Below are positions 1-7,756 of a DNA stretch of 21,470 bases, piece after piece. The notes under the pieces are model-generated. The model had not been told where the DNA came from and ran no database searches. It was given only the letters and a program-made list of their open reading frames with translations. Position 1 is the first letter of the stretch. Each line of letters starts with the position of its first letter. A program made the position numbers and the translations under genes. Source of the stretch: an uncultured Acidaminococcus sp. (GTDB lineage: Bacteria > Bacillota_C > Negativicutes > Acidaminococcales > Acidaminococcaceae); the NCBI GenBank assembly GCA_900314165.1, contig OMUE01000159.1, positions 1 through 21,470 of the forward strand, in the 5' to 3' direction.

Positions 1-585
1 ATGCCGTTCATTACGGAAGAAATCTGGCAGCACCTGCCTCATGAAGGGGAAAGCATCATGGTTTCTCCTTGGCCGAAAGCTGACGAAACACTCCTGGATG
101 ACCTGTCCGAAAAACAGATGACTGCTATCATGGACTCCATCAAAGCCATCCGGAACATGCGGGCTGAAGTGAATGCTGCTCCCGGCCATAAGGCTCCGGC
201 CATCGTGCTGACGGAAGCCGATCTGAAGCCTGTGTTCGAAGGCAACGAAGGCTATTTCCAGAAGCTGGCTACCGTGGATACCCTGACCATCGGCAATATG
301 GACGATACGGCGCCGGAAAACGCCATGACAGCCGTTGTAACGGGTGCCAAGGTCTATCTGCCTCTGAAGGGCTTAATCGACGTAGAGAAGGAATTACAGC
401 GCCTGAAGAAGGAAGTGGACGGCGCTGAGAAAGAAGCAAAACGGGCTGAAGGAAAACTGAACAACCAGGGCTTCCTGGCCAAGGCTCCGGCGGCTGTAGT
501 AGAGAAGGAAAAGGCTAAGCTGGAAGAGCTGAAGACGAAGCTGCAGGGCCTGAAAGAACGCATGGACACTCTGAGCAAGCTGTAA
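1..585 (+). CDS. valS: Valine--tRNA ligase, C-terminal part (5' truncated by window edge)
   Basis: This is the last 194 residues of a class I aminoacyl-tRNA synthetase that charges tRNA-Val in the cytoplasm. The opening residues (MPFITEEIWQHLP) are the typical end of the ValRS core just before or within the anticodon-binding helical domain. Residues ~115-194 are a Lys/Glu-rich heptad-like stretch, matching the C-terminal coiled-coil arm that characterises ValRS. The first Met is internal to the true gene; the start lies upstream of the window. The stop is followed after 17 nt by folC, with a strong Shine-Dalgarno between, so the two are probably cotranscribed. The valS-folC order is common in Firmicutes. 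Confidence is high for the family, from the arm and anticodon-domain sequence. Confidence 0.93.
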   Translation: MPFITEEIWQHLPHEGESIMVSPWPKADETLLDDLSEKQMTAIMDSIKAIRNMRAEVNAAPGHKAPAIVLTEADLKPVFEGNEGYFQKLATVDTLTIGNMDDTAPENAMTAVVTGAKVYLPLKGLIDVEKELQRLKKEVDGAEKEAKRAEGKLNNQGFLAKAPAAVVEKEKAKLEELKTKLQGLKERMDTLSKL

Positions 586-602
586 GCCATAAGGAGGTTC
601 CC

Positions 603-1883
603 ATGGACTATACTGCTGCATTGGCTTATATTGAAGATTTAGGCACCTTCGGCATCCATCTGGGCATGGAACGGATCTCCGGCCTGCTGGAAATCCTGAA
701 CCACCCGGAGCGGAAAATCCGTACAGTGCACGTAACGGGAACCAACGGGAAGGGCAGCGTCACCACGTTCCTTTCCCAGATGCTCATAGCCGCCGGCAAA
801 AAAACCGGCAGCTATGTGTCCCCTCATTTTGTGCGTTACAACGAACGGATCCTGTTAAATGGGGAGGAAATCTCCAACGAAGATTTTGCTGCGGCTGCAG
901 ACGTCACGAAACAGGCCGTGGACAAATGGCTGGCAGGCGGCGGCGAACAGCCCACCCAGTTCGAAGTGCTGACGGCCATGGCCTTCTGGTACTTTGCCGA
1001 GAAACAAGTGGACTATGCCGTCATCGAAGTGGGCATGGGTGGCCTGTGGGATTCTACGAACGTGATTATTCCGGAAGTGTCCATCATTACGAACGTGGCT
1101 TTCGACCATATGGGCCGCCTGGGTAATACCCTGGAAGAGATTGCGGCCCAAAAGGCCGGCATCATCAAACAAGGAGTGCCCGTAGTAACGGAAGCTGAAG
1201 GGGGAGCCCTGACGGTTATCAAAGGGGCTGCGGCTATCAAAGAAGCACCGCTGTCTCTGTTTAAAAAGGATTTTTCCGTCAAAGAACTTACCAGTTCCAT
1301 GGACGCCCAGACGTTCCTGTACACCAGCGACCAGCGGGAGCTGGAGGTCACCATCCATATTCCCGGGGAACACCAGCTGCTGAACGGGGCTGCGGCCCTG
1401 AGAGCGGCAGAAGTGCTGGCTGCTAAGGAGCCGGCGCTGACGGAACAGGCCATGCTCCAGGGGATGGCGGCAGCCCGCTGGCCCGGCCGACTGGAACGGA
1501 TTCACAGACATCCGGACATCATCCTGGATGGGGCCCACAATCCTGCCGGGGTCACGGTGCTGCGCAAGGCCCTGGACCTGTATTATCCCAAAGGCCACCG
1601 GTTCTTCGTGTTCGGCATGATGGCGGACAAGGACGTAAGCCACGTGTCCGATATCCTGTTCCGGGATGACGATACGATCTACACCGTGCTGGCCCACGTA
1701 GGAGATAGAGCGGAAAAGCCGGAGAAACTGGCGCAGCGGCTCCACAAGAACGCCATTCCTGCGGCAGACCTGACGGAAGCCTACCACAAGGCAGTGGCCC
1801 AGGCCGGACCGGACGATGTAGTGCTGGTCTGCGGTTCCCTGTATCTCGTAGGCACGTTTAAGGAATTGAAGCTGGATAGGTGA
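603..1883 (+). CDS. folC: Bifunctional folylpolyglutamate synthase / dihydrofolate synthase
   Basis: A 426-residue Mur-ligase-family enzyme that adds glutamate to dihydropteroate and to folates, using ATP, in the cytoplasm. The P-loop GTNGKGS is at residues 46-52, followed by the substrate-loop segment YVSPHFVRYNERI (71-83). IEVGMGGLWDSTN (141-153), the AFDHMGRLG/AAQKAGIIK segment (166-189, with the conserved lysine) and the C-terminal Mur-ligase motif DGAHNPAG (309-316) are all intact. Length is normal for the family. The start has an AAGGAGG ribosome binding site 5 nt upstream. The stop TGA at 1881 lies 4 nt before the next ATG, so translation of the downstream membrane protein is probably coupled. 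Nothing shows whether both activities are retained, but most bacterial FolC of this type are bifunctional. Confidence 0.95.
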   Translation: MDYTAALAYIEDLGTFGIHLGMERISGLLEILNHPERKIRTVHVTGTNGKGSVTTFLSQMLIAAGKKTGSYVSPHFVRYNERILLNGEEISNEDFAAAADVTKQAVDKWLAGGGEQPTQFEVLTAMAFWYFAEKQVDYAVIEVGMGGLWDSTNVIIPEVSIITNVAFDHMGRLGNTLEEIAAQKAGIIKQGVPVVTEAEGGALTVIKGAAAIKEAPLSLFKKDFSVKELTSSMDAQTFLYTSDQRELEVTIHIPGEHQLLNGAAALRAAEVLAAKEPALTEQAMLQGMAAARWPGRLERIHRHPDIILDGAHNPAGVTVLRKALDLYYPKGHRFFVFGMMADKDVSHVSDILFRDDDTIYTVLAHVGDRAEKPEKLAQRLHKNAIPAADLTEAYHKAVAQAGPDDVVLVCGSLYLVGTFKELKLDR

Positions 1884-1887
1884 GGCC

Positions 1888-3144
1888 ATGGACCATCTGC
1901 ATGGCTGGGGCCTGCCAAAATCCTGGAATCTGAACCAGCTGAATTACGCGGCGCTGATGATTCTGTTCTTCGTGCTGCCCCTGAATCAGCTGCTTTCAGG
2001 CATCGTATTTTCCATCTGTTTCCTTTTGAATCTGGTCAATGTCTATAAGACCCGCCAATTCTGGCCTCGCTGCCAGGTCCCGAAAAAGGTCAGCCGTCCC
2101 TTGTGGGCCTTGCTGCTCCTCAGCGGCCTCAGCGTGCTCTGGTCCGGGAATGTAGGCGCCAGCGCCTTCAACTGGGTGTGGGTCGTAGGCCAGGAAGCCG
2201 GCATCTTCTACCTGGTGCTGCGCTACGCCAGCACAGGCCGGCGCAGCCTGTTCCTCATGAAGGTAGTGCTGATTTCCGCCTGTATCGTAGCAGGCTACGG
2301 CATCTGGCAGTATTTCTTCGGAGCCAGTCTCCAGAATGCGGAGTGGATTGACCATGAAGCGTTCCGGAAGCTGTCCAGACGGGCGATTTCCACTCTGGTG
2401 AATCCCAACATCCTGGGCACGTTCCTGGTTATGACCGTGGCCTACTGTTGCGGCATCTTTGCTCCCCTTAAGGGTGGCAAGACCCGCTGGGCGCTGTTTA
2501 TCATCTTCGCGTTAGCCACGTTCTGCCTGATCCTGACGTTTTCCCGGGGCAACTGGGTGGCGTTTTTCTGGGTGCTGTTCATTTTTGCAGGGGCCTTCTA
2601 CCACAAGGCGTTCCTGCCGTTCATCGGCGGGGGCCTTGGAGTGCTGTACGTAGGCTGGAGCCGCCTGTCCGAGCGCATCATGTCCATCTTCTCCATCCAT
2701 GATACGTCGGCAGAGCTGCGCCTGTTCTACCTTCAGAGCTCTGTGGATATGATCGAAGAGCATCCCTTCGGGGTAGGCTGGTACGGTTACCAGTTTGCCT
2801 TCCCAGATTATAATTTCTTTATTGACGAAGACGTGATCATGTATCACGGCCACAATCTGCTTCTGAATATCACAGCAGAGCTGGGCATTCCGGGTATCCT
2901 GCTGTTCCTGTATGTGATGGTCCAGCTGGTGATCCTGGCCCGGCAGATCCGCCACAGAAAAGCTAAACCCTGGATCCGCGGTGTAGCCTGCGGCTATCTG
3001 GCCTCCATGGTGGGCATCTTCATCAGCGGCCTGACGGACCATACCCTGTTCAACAGCCAGCTAGGTATGCTGTTTTGGGCGAATCAGGCGATCCTGCTTG
3101 TGATGAATAGCCTGACGCAAGAGACGTTAGAAATTAGAAGTTAG
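1888..3144 (+). CDS. O-antigen ligase/polymerase-family (Wzy/WaaL-type) membrane protein
   Basis: A 418-residue polytopic membrane protein, with hydrophobic segments throughout (e.g. 20-50, 73-86, 121-143, 170-192, 201-217, 222-258, 333-352, 366-382, 391-407). The central periplasmic-loop region around residues 278-330 has the Wzy_C pattern: RLFYLQSSVDMI, a GVGWYGYQF segment, then HGHNLLLN (320-327) and ELGIPG (331-336). Proteins with this pattern ligate or polymerise undecaprenyl-linked glycans at the outer face of the inner membrane. Substrate cannot be told from sequence; lipid A-core O-antigen ligation, surface glycan polymerisation or protein glycosylation are all possible. The ribosome binding site (GGTGAGG) overlaps the folC stop. 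The last seven residues (ETLEIRS) and the stop codon are encoded by an intergenic repeat module. It ends before a strong bidirectional terminator. Confidence 0.85.
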   Translation: MDHLHGWGLPKSWNLNQLNYAALMILFFVLPLNQLLSGIVFSICFLLNLVNVYKTRQFWPRCQVPKKVSRPLWALLLLSGLSVLWSGNVGASAFNWVWVVGQEAGIFYLVLRYASTGRRSLFLMKVVLISACIVAGYGIWQYFFGASLQNAEWIDHEAFRKLSRRAISTLVNPNILGTFLVMTVAYCCGIFAPLKGGKTRWALFIIFALATFCLILTFSRGNWVAFFWVLFIFAGAFYHKAFLPFIGGGLGVLYVGWSRLSERIMSIFSIHDTSAELRLFYLQSSVDMIEEHPFGVGWYGYQFAFPDYNFFIDEDVIMYHGHNLLLNITAELGIPGILLFLYVMVQLVILARQIRHRKAKPWIRGVACGYLASMVGIFISGLTDHTLFNSQLGMLFWANQAILLVMNSLTQETLEIRS

Positions 3145-3164
3145 ACGCTAGTGTGCGCTGCACT
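3119..3164. repeat. Intergenic repeat module (TTAGA-type) plus GTGCGCTGCACT box
   Basis: Positions 3122-3145 consist of TTAGA-like units. They match 14589-14612 on the opposite strand at 22 of 24 bases, and a version shorter by one unit occurs at 21168-21183. The box GTGCGCTGCACT at 3153-3164 recurs exactly at 14449-14460. The module begins inside the 3' end of the membrane ligase gene and supplies its TAG stop. Function unknown. Confidence 0.6.
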
Positions 3165-3181
3165 CCTCTTCGCTTTTCGCT

Positions 3182-3217
3182 AAAAAAAACCGTGCGACAT
3201 AAGTCGCACGGTTTTTT
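3182..3217. terminator. Bidirectional intrinsic terminator between the ligase gene and citM
   Basis: Perfect 9-bp stem CCGTGCGAC/GTCGCACGG (3190-3198 / 3203-3211) with an ATAA loop. Eight A precede it and six T follow it, so it can terminate + strand transcripts from the ligase gene and - strand transcripts from citM, whose stop is only 10 nt away. Confidence 0.92.
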
Positions 3218-3226
3218 GTATAAATC

Positions 3227-4561
3227 TTACAGATGGAACAGACCCAGAACCAGGCCGCAGGCCAGGGAAATCCAGGACAGAACCCACAGGCGAGGACCGC
3301 AGAAGGTCAGCAGTTCTTTGATGGAAATGCCGGCCAGGCCGCAGGCCAGGAACGTGGTAGCAGCGTGAGGAGTAACCATAACGCCGTAGTTCTTACCGAT
3401 CAGCATAGCCATAGCCATGTTGTGAGGATCAACACCGAACTGTTGACCAACACCGATAGCCAGAGGCAGCAGGCCGAAGAAGTAGGAGTCGGTACCCAGC
3501 ATCATGCCGATAGGCACTGCGAAGAAACCGAATATATCTTGCAGGTGAGCACCCAGAGCCGTAGGAACGATGGCAATCATCATCTTAGCCATTTCCTTCA
3601 TCATACCGGTCTTGGACAGAACGCCCAGGAATACGCCGGAAGCCAGCAGGATCATAGGCATGGTCAGAGCAGTAGCAGCGTGCATCTTGATAGCACGAGC
3701 CTGATCTTTAGCCGTCTTGAAGTTAGCGATCAGAGCGATAGCCAGGCCGAACATGAAAGCACCATACAGAGGAATCTTCGTGAAGCACAGCAGGCCGATA
3801 ACCAGCAGGGTCAGCAGGCCGTTGAACCAGATCATCTTAGGACGACGCATGAATTCAGCATCGGCATCGGACAGGCTGTCATCTTTAGAGGATTCTTCAG
3901 CATCTTCATCCAGTTCAGCTGCTTTGCCCGTAGGATTCAGGCCGGCACCGCGGCGTTTTTCCATAACGCCCATGTAAGCGGCGAAAACCAACAGAATAAT
4001 CAGGCCTACAATCTGCAGAGGAATCAGCTGTTGCCACAGTTCGTTTACGTCAGCACCCAGCACAACGCCGGTACGGGCAACAGGGCCGCCCCAAGGCAGC
4101 AGGTTCATAATGGACATAGCAGCACCGATGATGCACACCAACACTACTGGTCTCATATGCAGTTTTTTATAAATAGGAAGCATAGCAGGAATCGTGATCA
4201 GCAGGGTGGAAGCCAGAGCACCATCCAAGTGGGAGATAACAGCGATGCAGGCGGTGGATACCGTAACCAGCACGATGTTGTCGCCGGCCTTTTTAACCAG
4301 CCAGTTTACCATAGGATCGAACAGACCCATATCACCCATCATGGAGAAGTAAACGATAGAGAAAATGAACAGTACAGCGGTAGACCAGGTCTTAGTAACA
4401 CCGGCCTTTACGAAACCAAAGATCTGAGCGGGAGTAAAACCGCAGATCAGGGCAGCGATGACGGGTACAACCACGAACAGAGGTACGGGGTTGGATTTAC
4501 CACGAATCAGGGCTGCTACGATGATGATTACCATCAAGAAACCAACAACGCCCAACATCAT
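3227..4561 (-). CDS. citM: CitMHS-family citrate transporter (metal-citrate/proton symporter)
   Basis: A 444-residue, very hydrophobic inner-membrane permease with about 12 predicted membrane segments, resembling CitM/CitH of Bacillus (CitMHS family), which import citrate complexed with a divalent metal. Family-like elements are HLDGA (111-115) and NLLPWGGPVAR (153-163). An acidic hydrophilic loop (about 205-240) divides the protein into two halves, as is usual for this family. The start is the first of two tandem ATG codons, 9 nt after an AAAGGAGG ribosome binding site at 4571-4578. It is a separate transcription unit from citrate lyase but shares the same upstream control pattern, so its substrate is very probably citrate. 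Metal preference cannot be read from sequence. Confidence 0.88.
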   Translation of the reverse strand: MMLGVVGFLMVIIIVAALIRGKSNPVPLFVVVPVIAALICGFTPAQIFGFVKAGVTKTWSTAVLFIFSIVYFSMMGDMGLFDPMVNWLVKKAGDNIVLVTVSTACIAVISHLDGALASTLLITIPAMLPIYKKLHMRPVVLVCIIGAAMSIMNLLPWGGPVARTGVVLGADVNELWQQLIPLQIVGLIILLVFAAYMGVMEKRRGAGLNPTGKAAELDEDAEESSKDDSLSDADAEFMRRPKMIWFNGLLTLLVIGLLCFTKIPLYGAFMFGLAIALIANFKTAKDQARAIKMHAATALTMPMILLASGVFLGVLSKTGMMKEMAKMMIAIVPTALGAHLQDIFGFFAVPIGMMLGTDSYFFGLLPLAIGVGQQFGVDPHNMAMAMLIGKNYGVMVTPHAATTFLACGLAGISIKELLTFCGPRLWVLSWISLACGLVLGLFHL

Positions 4562-4598
4562 AATTTTTTTCCTCCTTTGAAATAGGTTCTTCGCTCCA

Positions 4599-4647
4599 GC
4601 CGCAGGGCTATGCGGCCAGCCTTGGAAAATTCCCCTTAGAATTTTCC
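4599..4647 (-). promoter_or_regulatory. Structured 5' leader of citM (two hairpins)
   Basis: Within the ~90-nt untranslated leader predicted for citM are two perfect inverted repeats. GGAAAATT/AATTTTCC (4624-4631 / 4640-4647) would fold near the 5' end of the mRNA. GCCGCA/TGCGGC (4599-4604 / 4611-4616) lies closer to the start codon. Neither has a U-run, so they are not terminators. They could stabilise the message or bind a regulator; this is inference. Confidence 0.45.
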
Positions 4648-4657
4648 CTACACTAAA

Positions 4658-4764
4658 ATACTAGCATAGGGCAAAAAAGAAAACTAATATAAATATTGAA
4701 ATGACTTCCATAAGAAACCACTTATAGAACCCTCGAAACCTCAGTTCCCATGCGGGTTTCGGGG
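4658..4764 (-). promoter_or_regulatory. citM promoter and LysR-type operator region
   Basis: Extended -10 TGCTAGTAT (complement of 4658-4666), with no good -35, as expected for an activated promoter. The perfect dyad ATAAG-N6-CTTAT is at 4710-4725, centred about 66 bp upstream of the inferred start near 4651. The conserved block GAAAACTAATATAAA lies between (4679-4693). A second dyad, CGAAACC/GGTTTCG, is at 4734-4740 / 4755-4761. The same elements in the same order and nearly the same spacing occur upstream of citD. No gene lies in 4562-4920; the rest of the gap is the citM leader and the citF terminator. Confidence 0.72.
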
Positions 4765-4878
4765 GAAAAATTAAACTGTTTCAAATGTAGCGAAATTGAG
4801 ATAATTTGCAGAAAGCATGAACTTTTCAGGATGAATTAACGGCATTTCTGTGACAAACCTGAAATAGGGCGAAGCATG

Positions 4879-4909
4879 AAAAAAGCCGCTCCGCAAAGGA
4901 GCGGCTTTT
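4879..4909 (-). terminator. Intrinsic terminator of the citDEF unit
   Basis: A 12-bp inverted repeat (4881-4892 / 4898-4909; core GCCGCTCC/GGAGCGGC) with a 5-nt loop. It is followed on the - strand by six T and begins 11 nt past the citF stop. It separates citDEF from citM. Confidence 0.93.
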
Positions 4910-4920
4910 CAACTTACGGA

Positions 4921-6486
4921 TTATTTGAATTCGTAGGGTTTTACTTTGCGGACAACGTCCATGATGGAACCGTCGCGAGCTTCGATGATACCTACAACGC
5001 GGTCATCGAATTGGACAGGGTCAGGTTCGCCAACGATAGCGTAGGCTTTGTCGCGGAGCTCTTCAATGGTGCAGATCGGCAGATCGCAGCCTTTGGCAGC
5101 TTCGATGATGTCCGTACGTTTCGGGTTGATGGCAATGCCGTAATCGGTGACAACTACGTCAACCGTTTCGCCCGGAGTCGTGATGGTCGTGCATTCCGTG
5201 CAGATAGCAGGGCTGCGGCCTTGCAGCAGAGGAGCGATAACGATGGTGCATTTAGCGCCGGCAGCCGTATCAGGGTGACCACCCTGAGCACCGGTGATGA
5301 CACCGTCAGAACCAACAACTACGTTGACGTTGAATTTCGTGTCGATTTCCAGAGCGCCGAGGATGACGAAGTCCAGCTTGTTGACGTATGCGCCTTTGTT
5401 GAAGGGATCAGCATACTGGCTCGTAGTGATTTCGTAGTGGTTCGGGTTCGTCTTGATATCTTCGATGGCAGCCGTATCGAAATCCTGGGTGTCAGCAATC
5501 TTTTCGATGAGGCCTTCACGCTGGAGTTCGCAGATGGTCTGAGCGATACCGCCCATAGCTACGCCAATCTTGATGCCATCTTTTCTCAGATGTTCAGCCA
5601 GGTATTTGGTGGAAGCGATGGAAGCCCCGCCAACACCGGTCTGATACACAAAGCCATCTTTGTACCAAGGCATATAGGTCATGAAATCAGCGGCATATTT
5701 TGCCATCAGGAGCTTTCTTTGGTCCGTGGTCGGTTTAGCAGCACCCGTTGCAATCTTGCTGGGGTCACCGATGGCGTCAACTTTAACCACATAGTCAACG
5801 TTCGTCATGTCAATGGAGGCAGGAACGTTGGGGAACGGAACCAGCGTATCGGTAACAACGACAACTTTGTCAGCGTACTGGGCATCTACAGCTGCATAGC
5901 CGAGAACGCCGCAGTCACTGCCGGTGGCGCTGCCAATAGCACGGCAGTTGCCCATATCATCGGAGCAGGGAGCGCCGATGAAGGCAATGTCAATGTGGAC
6001 TTCACCGGATTCAATAGCGCGGACACGGCCGCCGTGACCACGCATGATGGCCAGGCCTTTCAGTTTGCCGTTGGAAATAGCTTCACCGATTTTGCCGCGT
6101 ACGCCGGAAGCCTGGATGTTCGTGATGGTGCCATCTTCGATCATCGGGACAATCGGGGTCTGAGCTTTACCAAGGGAGGTTGCGCAAATGGTGATGTCTT
6201 TGATGCCCATCTTATGGACAGCTTCCATAACCATGTTGACTACATAATCCCCTTCGCGGAAATGATGGTGGAAGGACAGGGTCATACCATCTCTGATGCC
6301 GCATTTCTTCAGGACGTCTTCGATGGAATCTACTACTTTGCTGTAATTAGGATCCATAACAGGTGCGACCGTATGGGTGGCAGCCTGATAGGAAGCGAGG
6401 TGTTTGGCGAAGCTGCCCTGGAACGGTTCCTTACCGGTTGCTTTCAGGATCTCTTCAGGAATTTCTCTACCTACTGCATTCTTCAT
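4921..6486 (-). CDS. citF: Citrate lyase alpha subunit (acetyl-ACP:citrate ACP transferase)
   Basis: A 521-residue alpha subunit that swaps acetyl for citryl on the acyl carrier protein, the first step of anaerobic citrate cleavage to acetate and oxaloacetate. Recognisable segments are LSFHHHFREGDYVVN (~70-84), QTGVGGASIAST (~282-293), LGALEIDTKFNVNVV (~376-390) and GGHPDTAAGA (~402-411), typical of CitF. The reading frame stays open a further 22 codons upstream into citE, but the start chosen is the ATG at 6486 because MKNAVGREIPEE matches CitF N-termini. It also has an AAGGGGG ribosome binding site (6496-6502) 9 nt upstream. One nucleotide separates it from the citE stop, so translation is probably coupled. 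Length is normal and nothing looks broken. Confidence 0.95.
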   Translation of the reverse strand: MKNAVGREIPEEILKATGKEPFQGSFAKHLASYQAATHTVAPVMDPNYSKVVDSIEDVLKKCGIRDGMTLSFHHHFREGDYVVNMVMEAVHKMGIKDITICATSLGKAQTPIVPMIEDGTITNIQASGVRGKIGEAISNGKLKGLAIMRGHGGRVRAIESGEVHIDIAFIGAPCSDDMGNCRAIGSATGSDCGVLGYAAVDAQYADKVVVVTDTLVPFPNVPASIDMTNVDYVVKVDAIGDPSKIATGAAKPTTDQRKLLMAKYAADFMTYMPWYKDGFVYQTGVGGASIASTKYLAEHLRKDGIKIGVAMGGIAQTICELQREGLIEKIADTQDFDTAAIEDIKTNPNHYEITTSQYADPFNKGAYVNKLDFVILGALEIDTKFNVNVVVGSDGVITGAQGGHPDTAAGAKCTIVIAPLLQGRSPAICTECTTITTPGETVDVVVTDYGIAINPKRTDIIEAAKGCDLPICTIEELRDKAYAIVGEPDPVQFDDRVVGIIEARDGSIMDVVRKVKPYEFK

Positions 6487-6487
6487 C

Positions 6488-7402
6488 TTATAAATCCCCC
6501 TTGTAAACGCCAGCAGCCTTAGCCAGTGCGATGGTTCTCTTTGCACCGTCATAGAAGGCGATATCCAGCATCTTGCCGTTTAAGGTGAATACGCCGATGC
6601 CCATAGCCTTCTTCGTGTCGATTTCGCGAACAACGGCTTCAGCCCAACGGATCTGTTTTTCAGCAGGCGTAAAGACTTCGTGGCAGACAGGAATCTGACG
6701 AGGGTTGATGATGGATTTGCCGTCAAAGCCCATGGTCTTGATCATTTCCACGTCTCTGCGGAAGCCTTCCATATCATCCAGGTCGGTGTAAACGGTATCA
6801 AAGCACATCTTGCCGGTAGCACGGGCAGCGATGACCATTTGCTGACGGGCACCCATGAGTTCTACGCCGCTCTTGGAAATGCTGGTCTGCAGGTCACGGG
6901 TGTAGTCGCCGCCGGACAGGGCAACGCCGAACAGACGGTCGGAAGATTTGCAGATGTCGTATACATTCAGGATACCTTTCGTGGATTCGATAGCAGCCAT
7001 AATCAGGGTGCTGCCGAAAGGACGGTTGAATTCTTTTTCAGCGGCGATGATATGTTCTTCAACCAGTTTGATGTCCTGAGCGGATTCGGTCTTGGCCAGA
7101 CGGATGGCATCGCAGCCGCCGGCTACGGACACGCGGATATCTTCTTTCCAGTGAGGAGTTTCCAGACCATTGATCCGGACGACTCTTTCACAGCCATGAT
7201 AATCGATGGCTTTCAGGGCATGGTACAGGGAATAACGGGCAGCGTCCTTCTGGTTTTCAGCTACGGCGTCTTCCAGGTCCAGCATAATGGAATCGGGTTT
7301 GTAGACATACGGATCTTTGATCAGGCTCGGTTTTTGTGCGTTCAGGAACATCATGGATCTTCTTAAACGCTTGAAGTTGGGGTTAGAAAATTTTACTTCC
7401 AT
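6488..7402 (-). CDS. citE: Citrate lyase beta subunit (citryl-ACP lyase)
   Basis: A 304-residue TIM-barrel enzyme of the HpcH/HpaI/CitE family. It splits citryl-ACP into oxaloacetate and acetyl-ACP with Mg2+. Family features seen are RRSMMFLNAQKP (14-25), LDLEDAV (41-47), VVRINGL (74-80), the glutamate in MAAIES (135-140) and SGGDYTRD (163-170). GFDGKSIINPRQI (225-237) closes the barrel. The start is one nucleotide after the citD stop, with a GGAGGT-type site inside the end of citD. It is the middle gene of citD-citE-citF. The D-E-F order is the standard one for citrate lyase operons and supports true citrate lyase rather than a stand-alone CitE-like malyl/citramalyl-CoA lyase. Confidence 0.95.
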   Translation of the reverse strand: MEVKFSNPNFKRLRRSMMFLNAQKPSLIKDPYVYKPDSIMLDLEDAVAENQKDAARYSLYHALKAIDYHGCERVVRINGLETPHWKEDIRVSVAGGCDAIRLAKTESAQDIKLVEEHIIAAEKEFNRPFGSTLIMAAIESTKGILNVYDICKSSDRLFGVALSGGDYTRDLQTSISKSGVELMGARQQMVIAARATGKMCFDTVYTDLDDMEGFRRDVEMIKTMGFDGKSIINPRQIPVCHEVFTPAEKQIRWAEAVVREIDTKKAMGIGVFTLNGKMLDIAFYDGAKRTIALAKAAGVYKGDL

Positions 7403-7403
7403 C

Positions 7404-7703
7404 TTATAAGACCTCCCAGGGATTCGGCGTATCAGGATCCTCGTTTACAGAACGGAACACAGCGCCTTCCACACGTGCTTTCAAAGTGCAGTCCAGAGCG
7501 CCTTTGTCGACGACGGAAACTTTGGCGTTTTCTACGTCCAGTTTCTTCAGGGTAGCCAGGACAACAGCCTTAATCTGACGACCATATTGGTGGATGACAC
7601 TGCTGTCGATGGTGAGTTCGATGCCATTGGTACCGGGTTCAACGGTGATTTGGCAATCGGAAGACTCTACAGTGCCAGCCATGGCTGCCTTCTTCAATTC
7701 CAT
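7404..7703 (-). CDS. citD: Citrate lyase gamma subunit (acyl carrier protein)
   Basis: A 99-residue acyl carrier protein of the citrate lyase complex. It carries the 2'-(5''-phosphoribosyl)-3'-dephospho-CoA group that CitG makes and CitX attaches. With the start at 7703 (MELKKAAMAGTVESSD), a serine falls at position 14, the attachment-site position described for Klebsiella CitD. A TTG two codons upstream (7707-7709) is in frame. It is only 3 nt from the AGGAG ribosome binding site (7713-7717), whereas the ATG is 9 nt away, so the ATG is preferred. It is the first gene of citDEF, about 50 nt after the predicted transcription start. Confidence 0.94.
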   Translation of the reverse strand: MELKKAAMAGTVESSDCQITVEPGTNGIELTIDSSVIHQYGRQIKAVVLATLKKLDVENAKVSVVDKGALDCTLKARVEGAVFRSVNEDPDTPNPWEVL

Positions 7704-7756
7704 GTACAATCACTCCTTCTGAAAATGTATAACAAGAAACACACTCGTACACTTTG

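Noticed and set aside
3153..3368. Small + strand ORF after the membrane ligase gene
   Set aside because: It runs through the terminator and into antisense citM, with no ribosome binding site.
3233..6522. Long open frames on the + strand opposite citM (3233-4585) and citF (4876-6522)
   Set aside because: They are antisense to clearly recognised genes, have no family features and arise from codon bias of the true genes.
6487..6552. Longer citF beginning at 6552
   Set aside because: The extra 22 codons lie inside citE, lack homology to CitF N-termini, and the ATG at 6486 has a proper ribosome binding site.
7704..7709. TTG start two codons upstream of citD
   Set aside because: Only 3 nt from the ribosome binding site; the ATG is at 9 nt and puts the modified serine at position 14.
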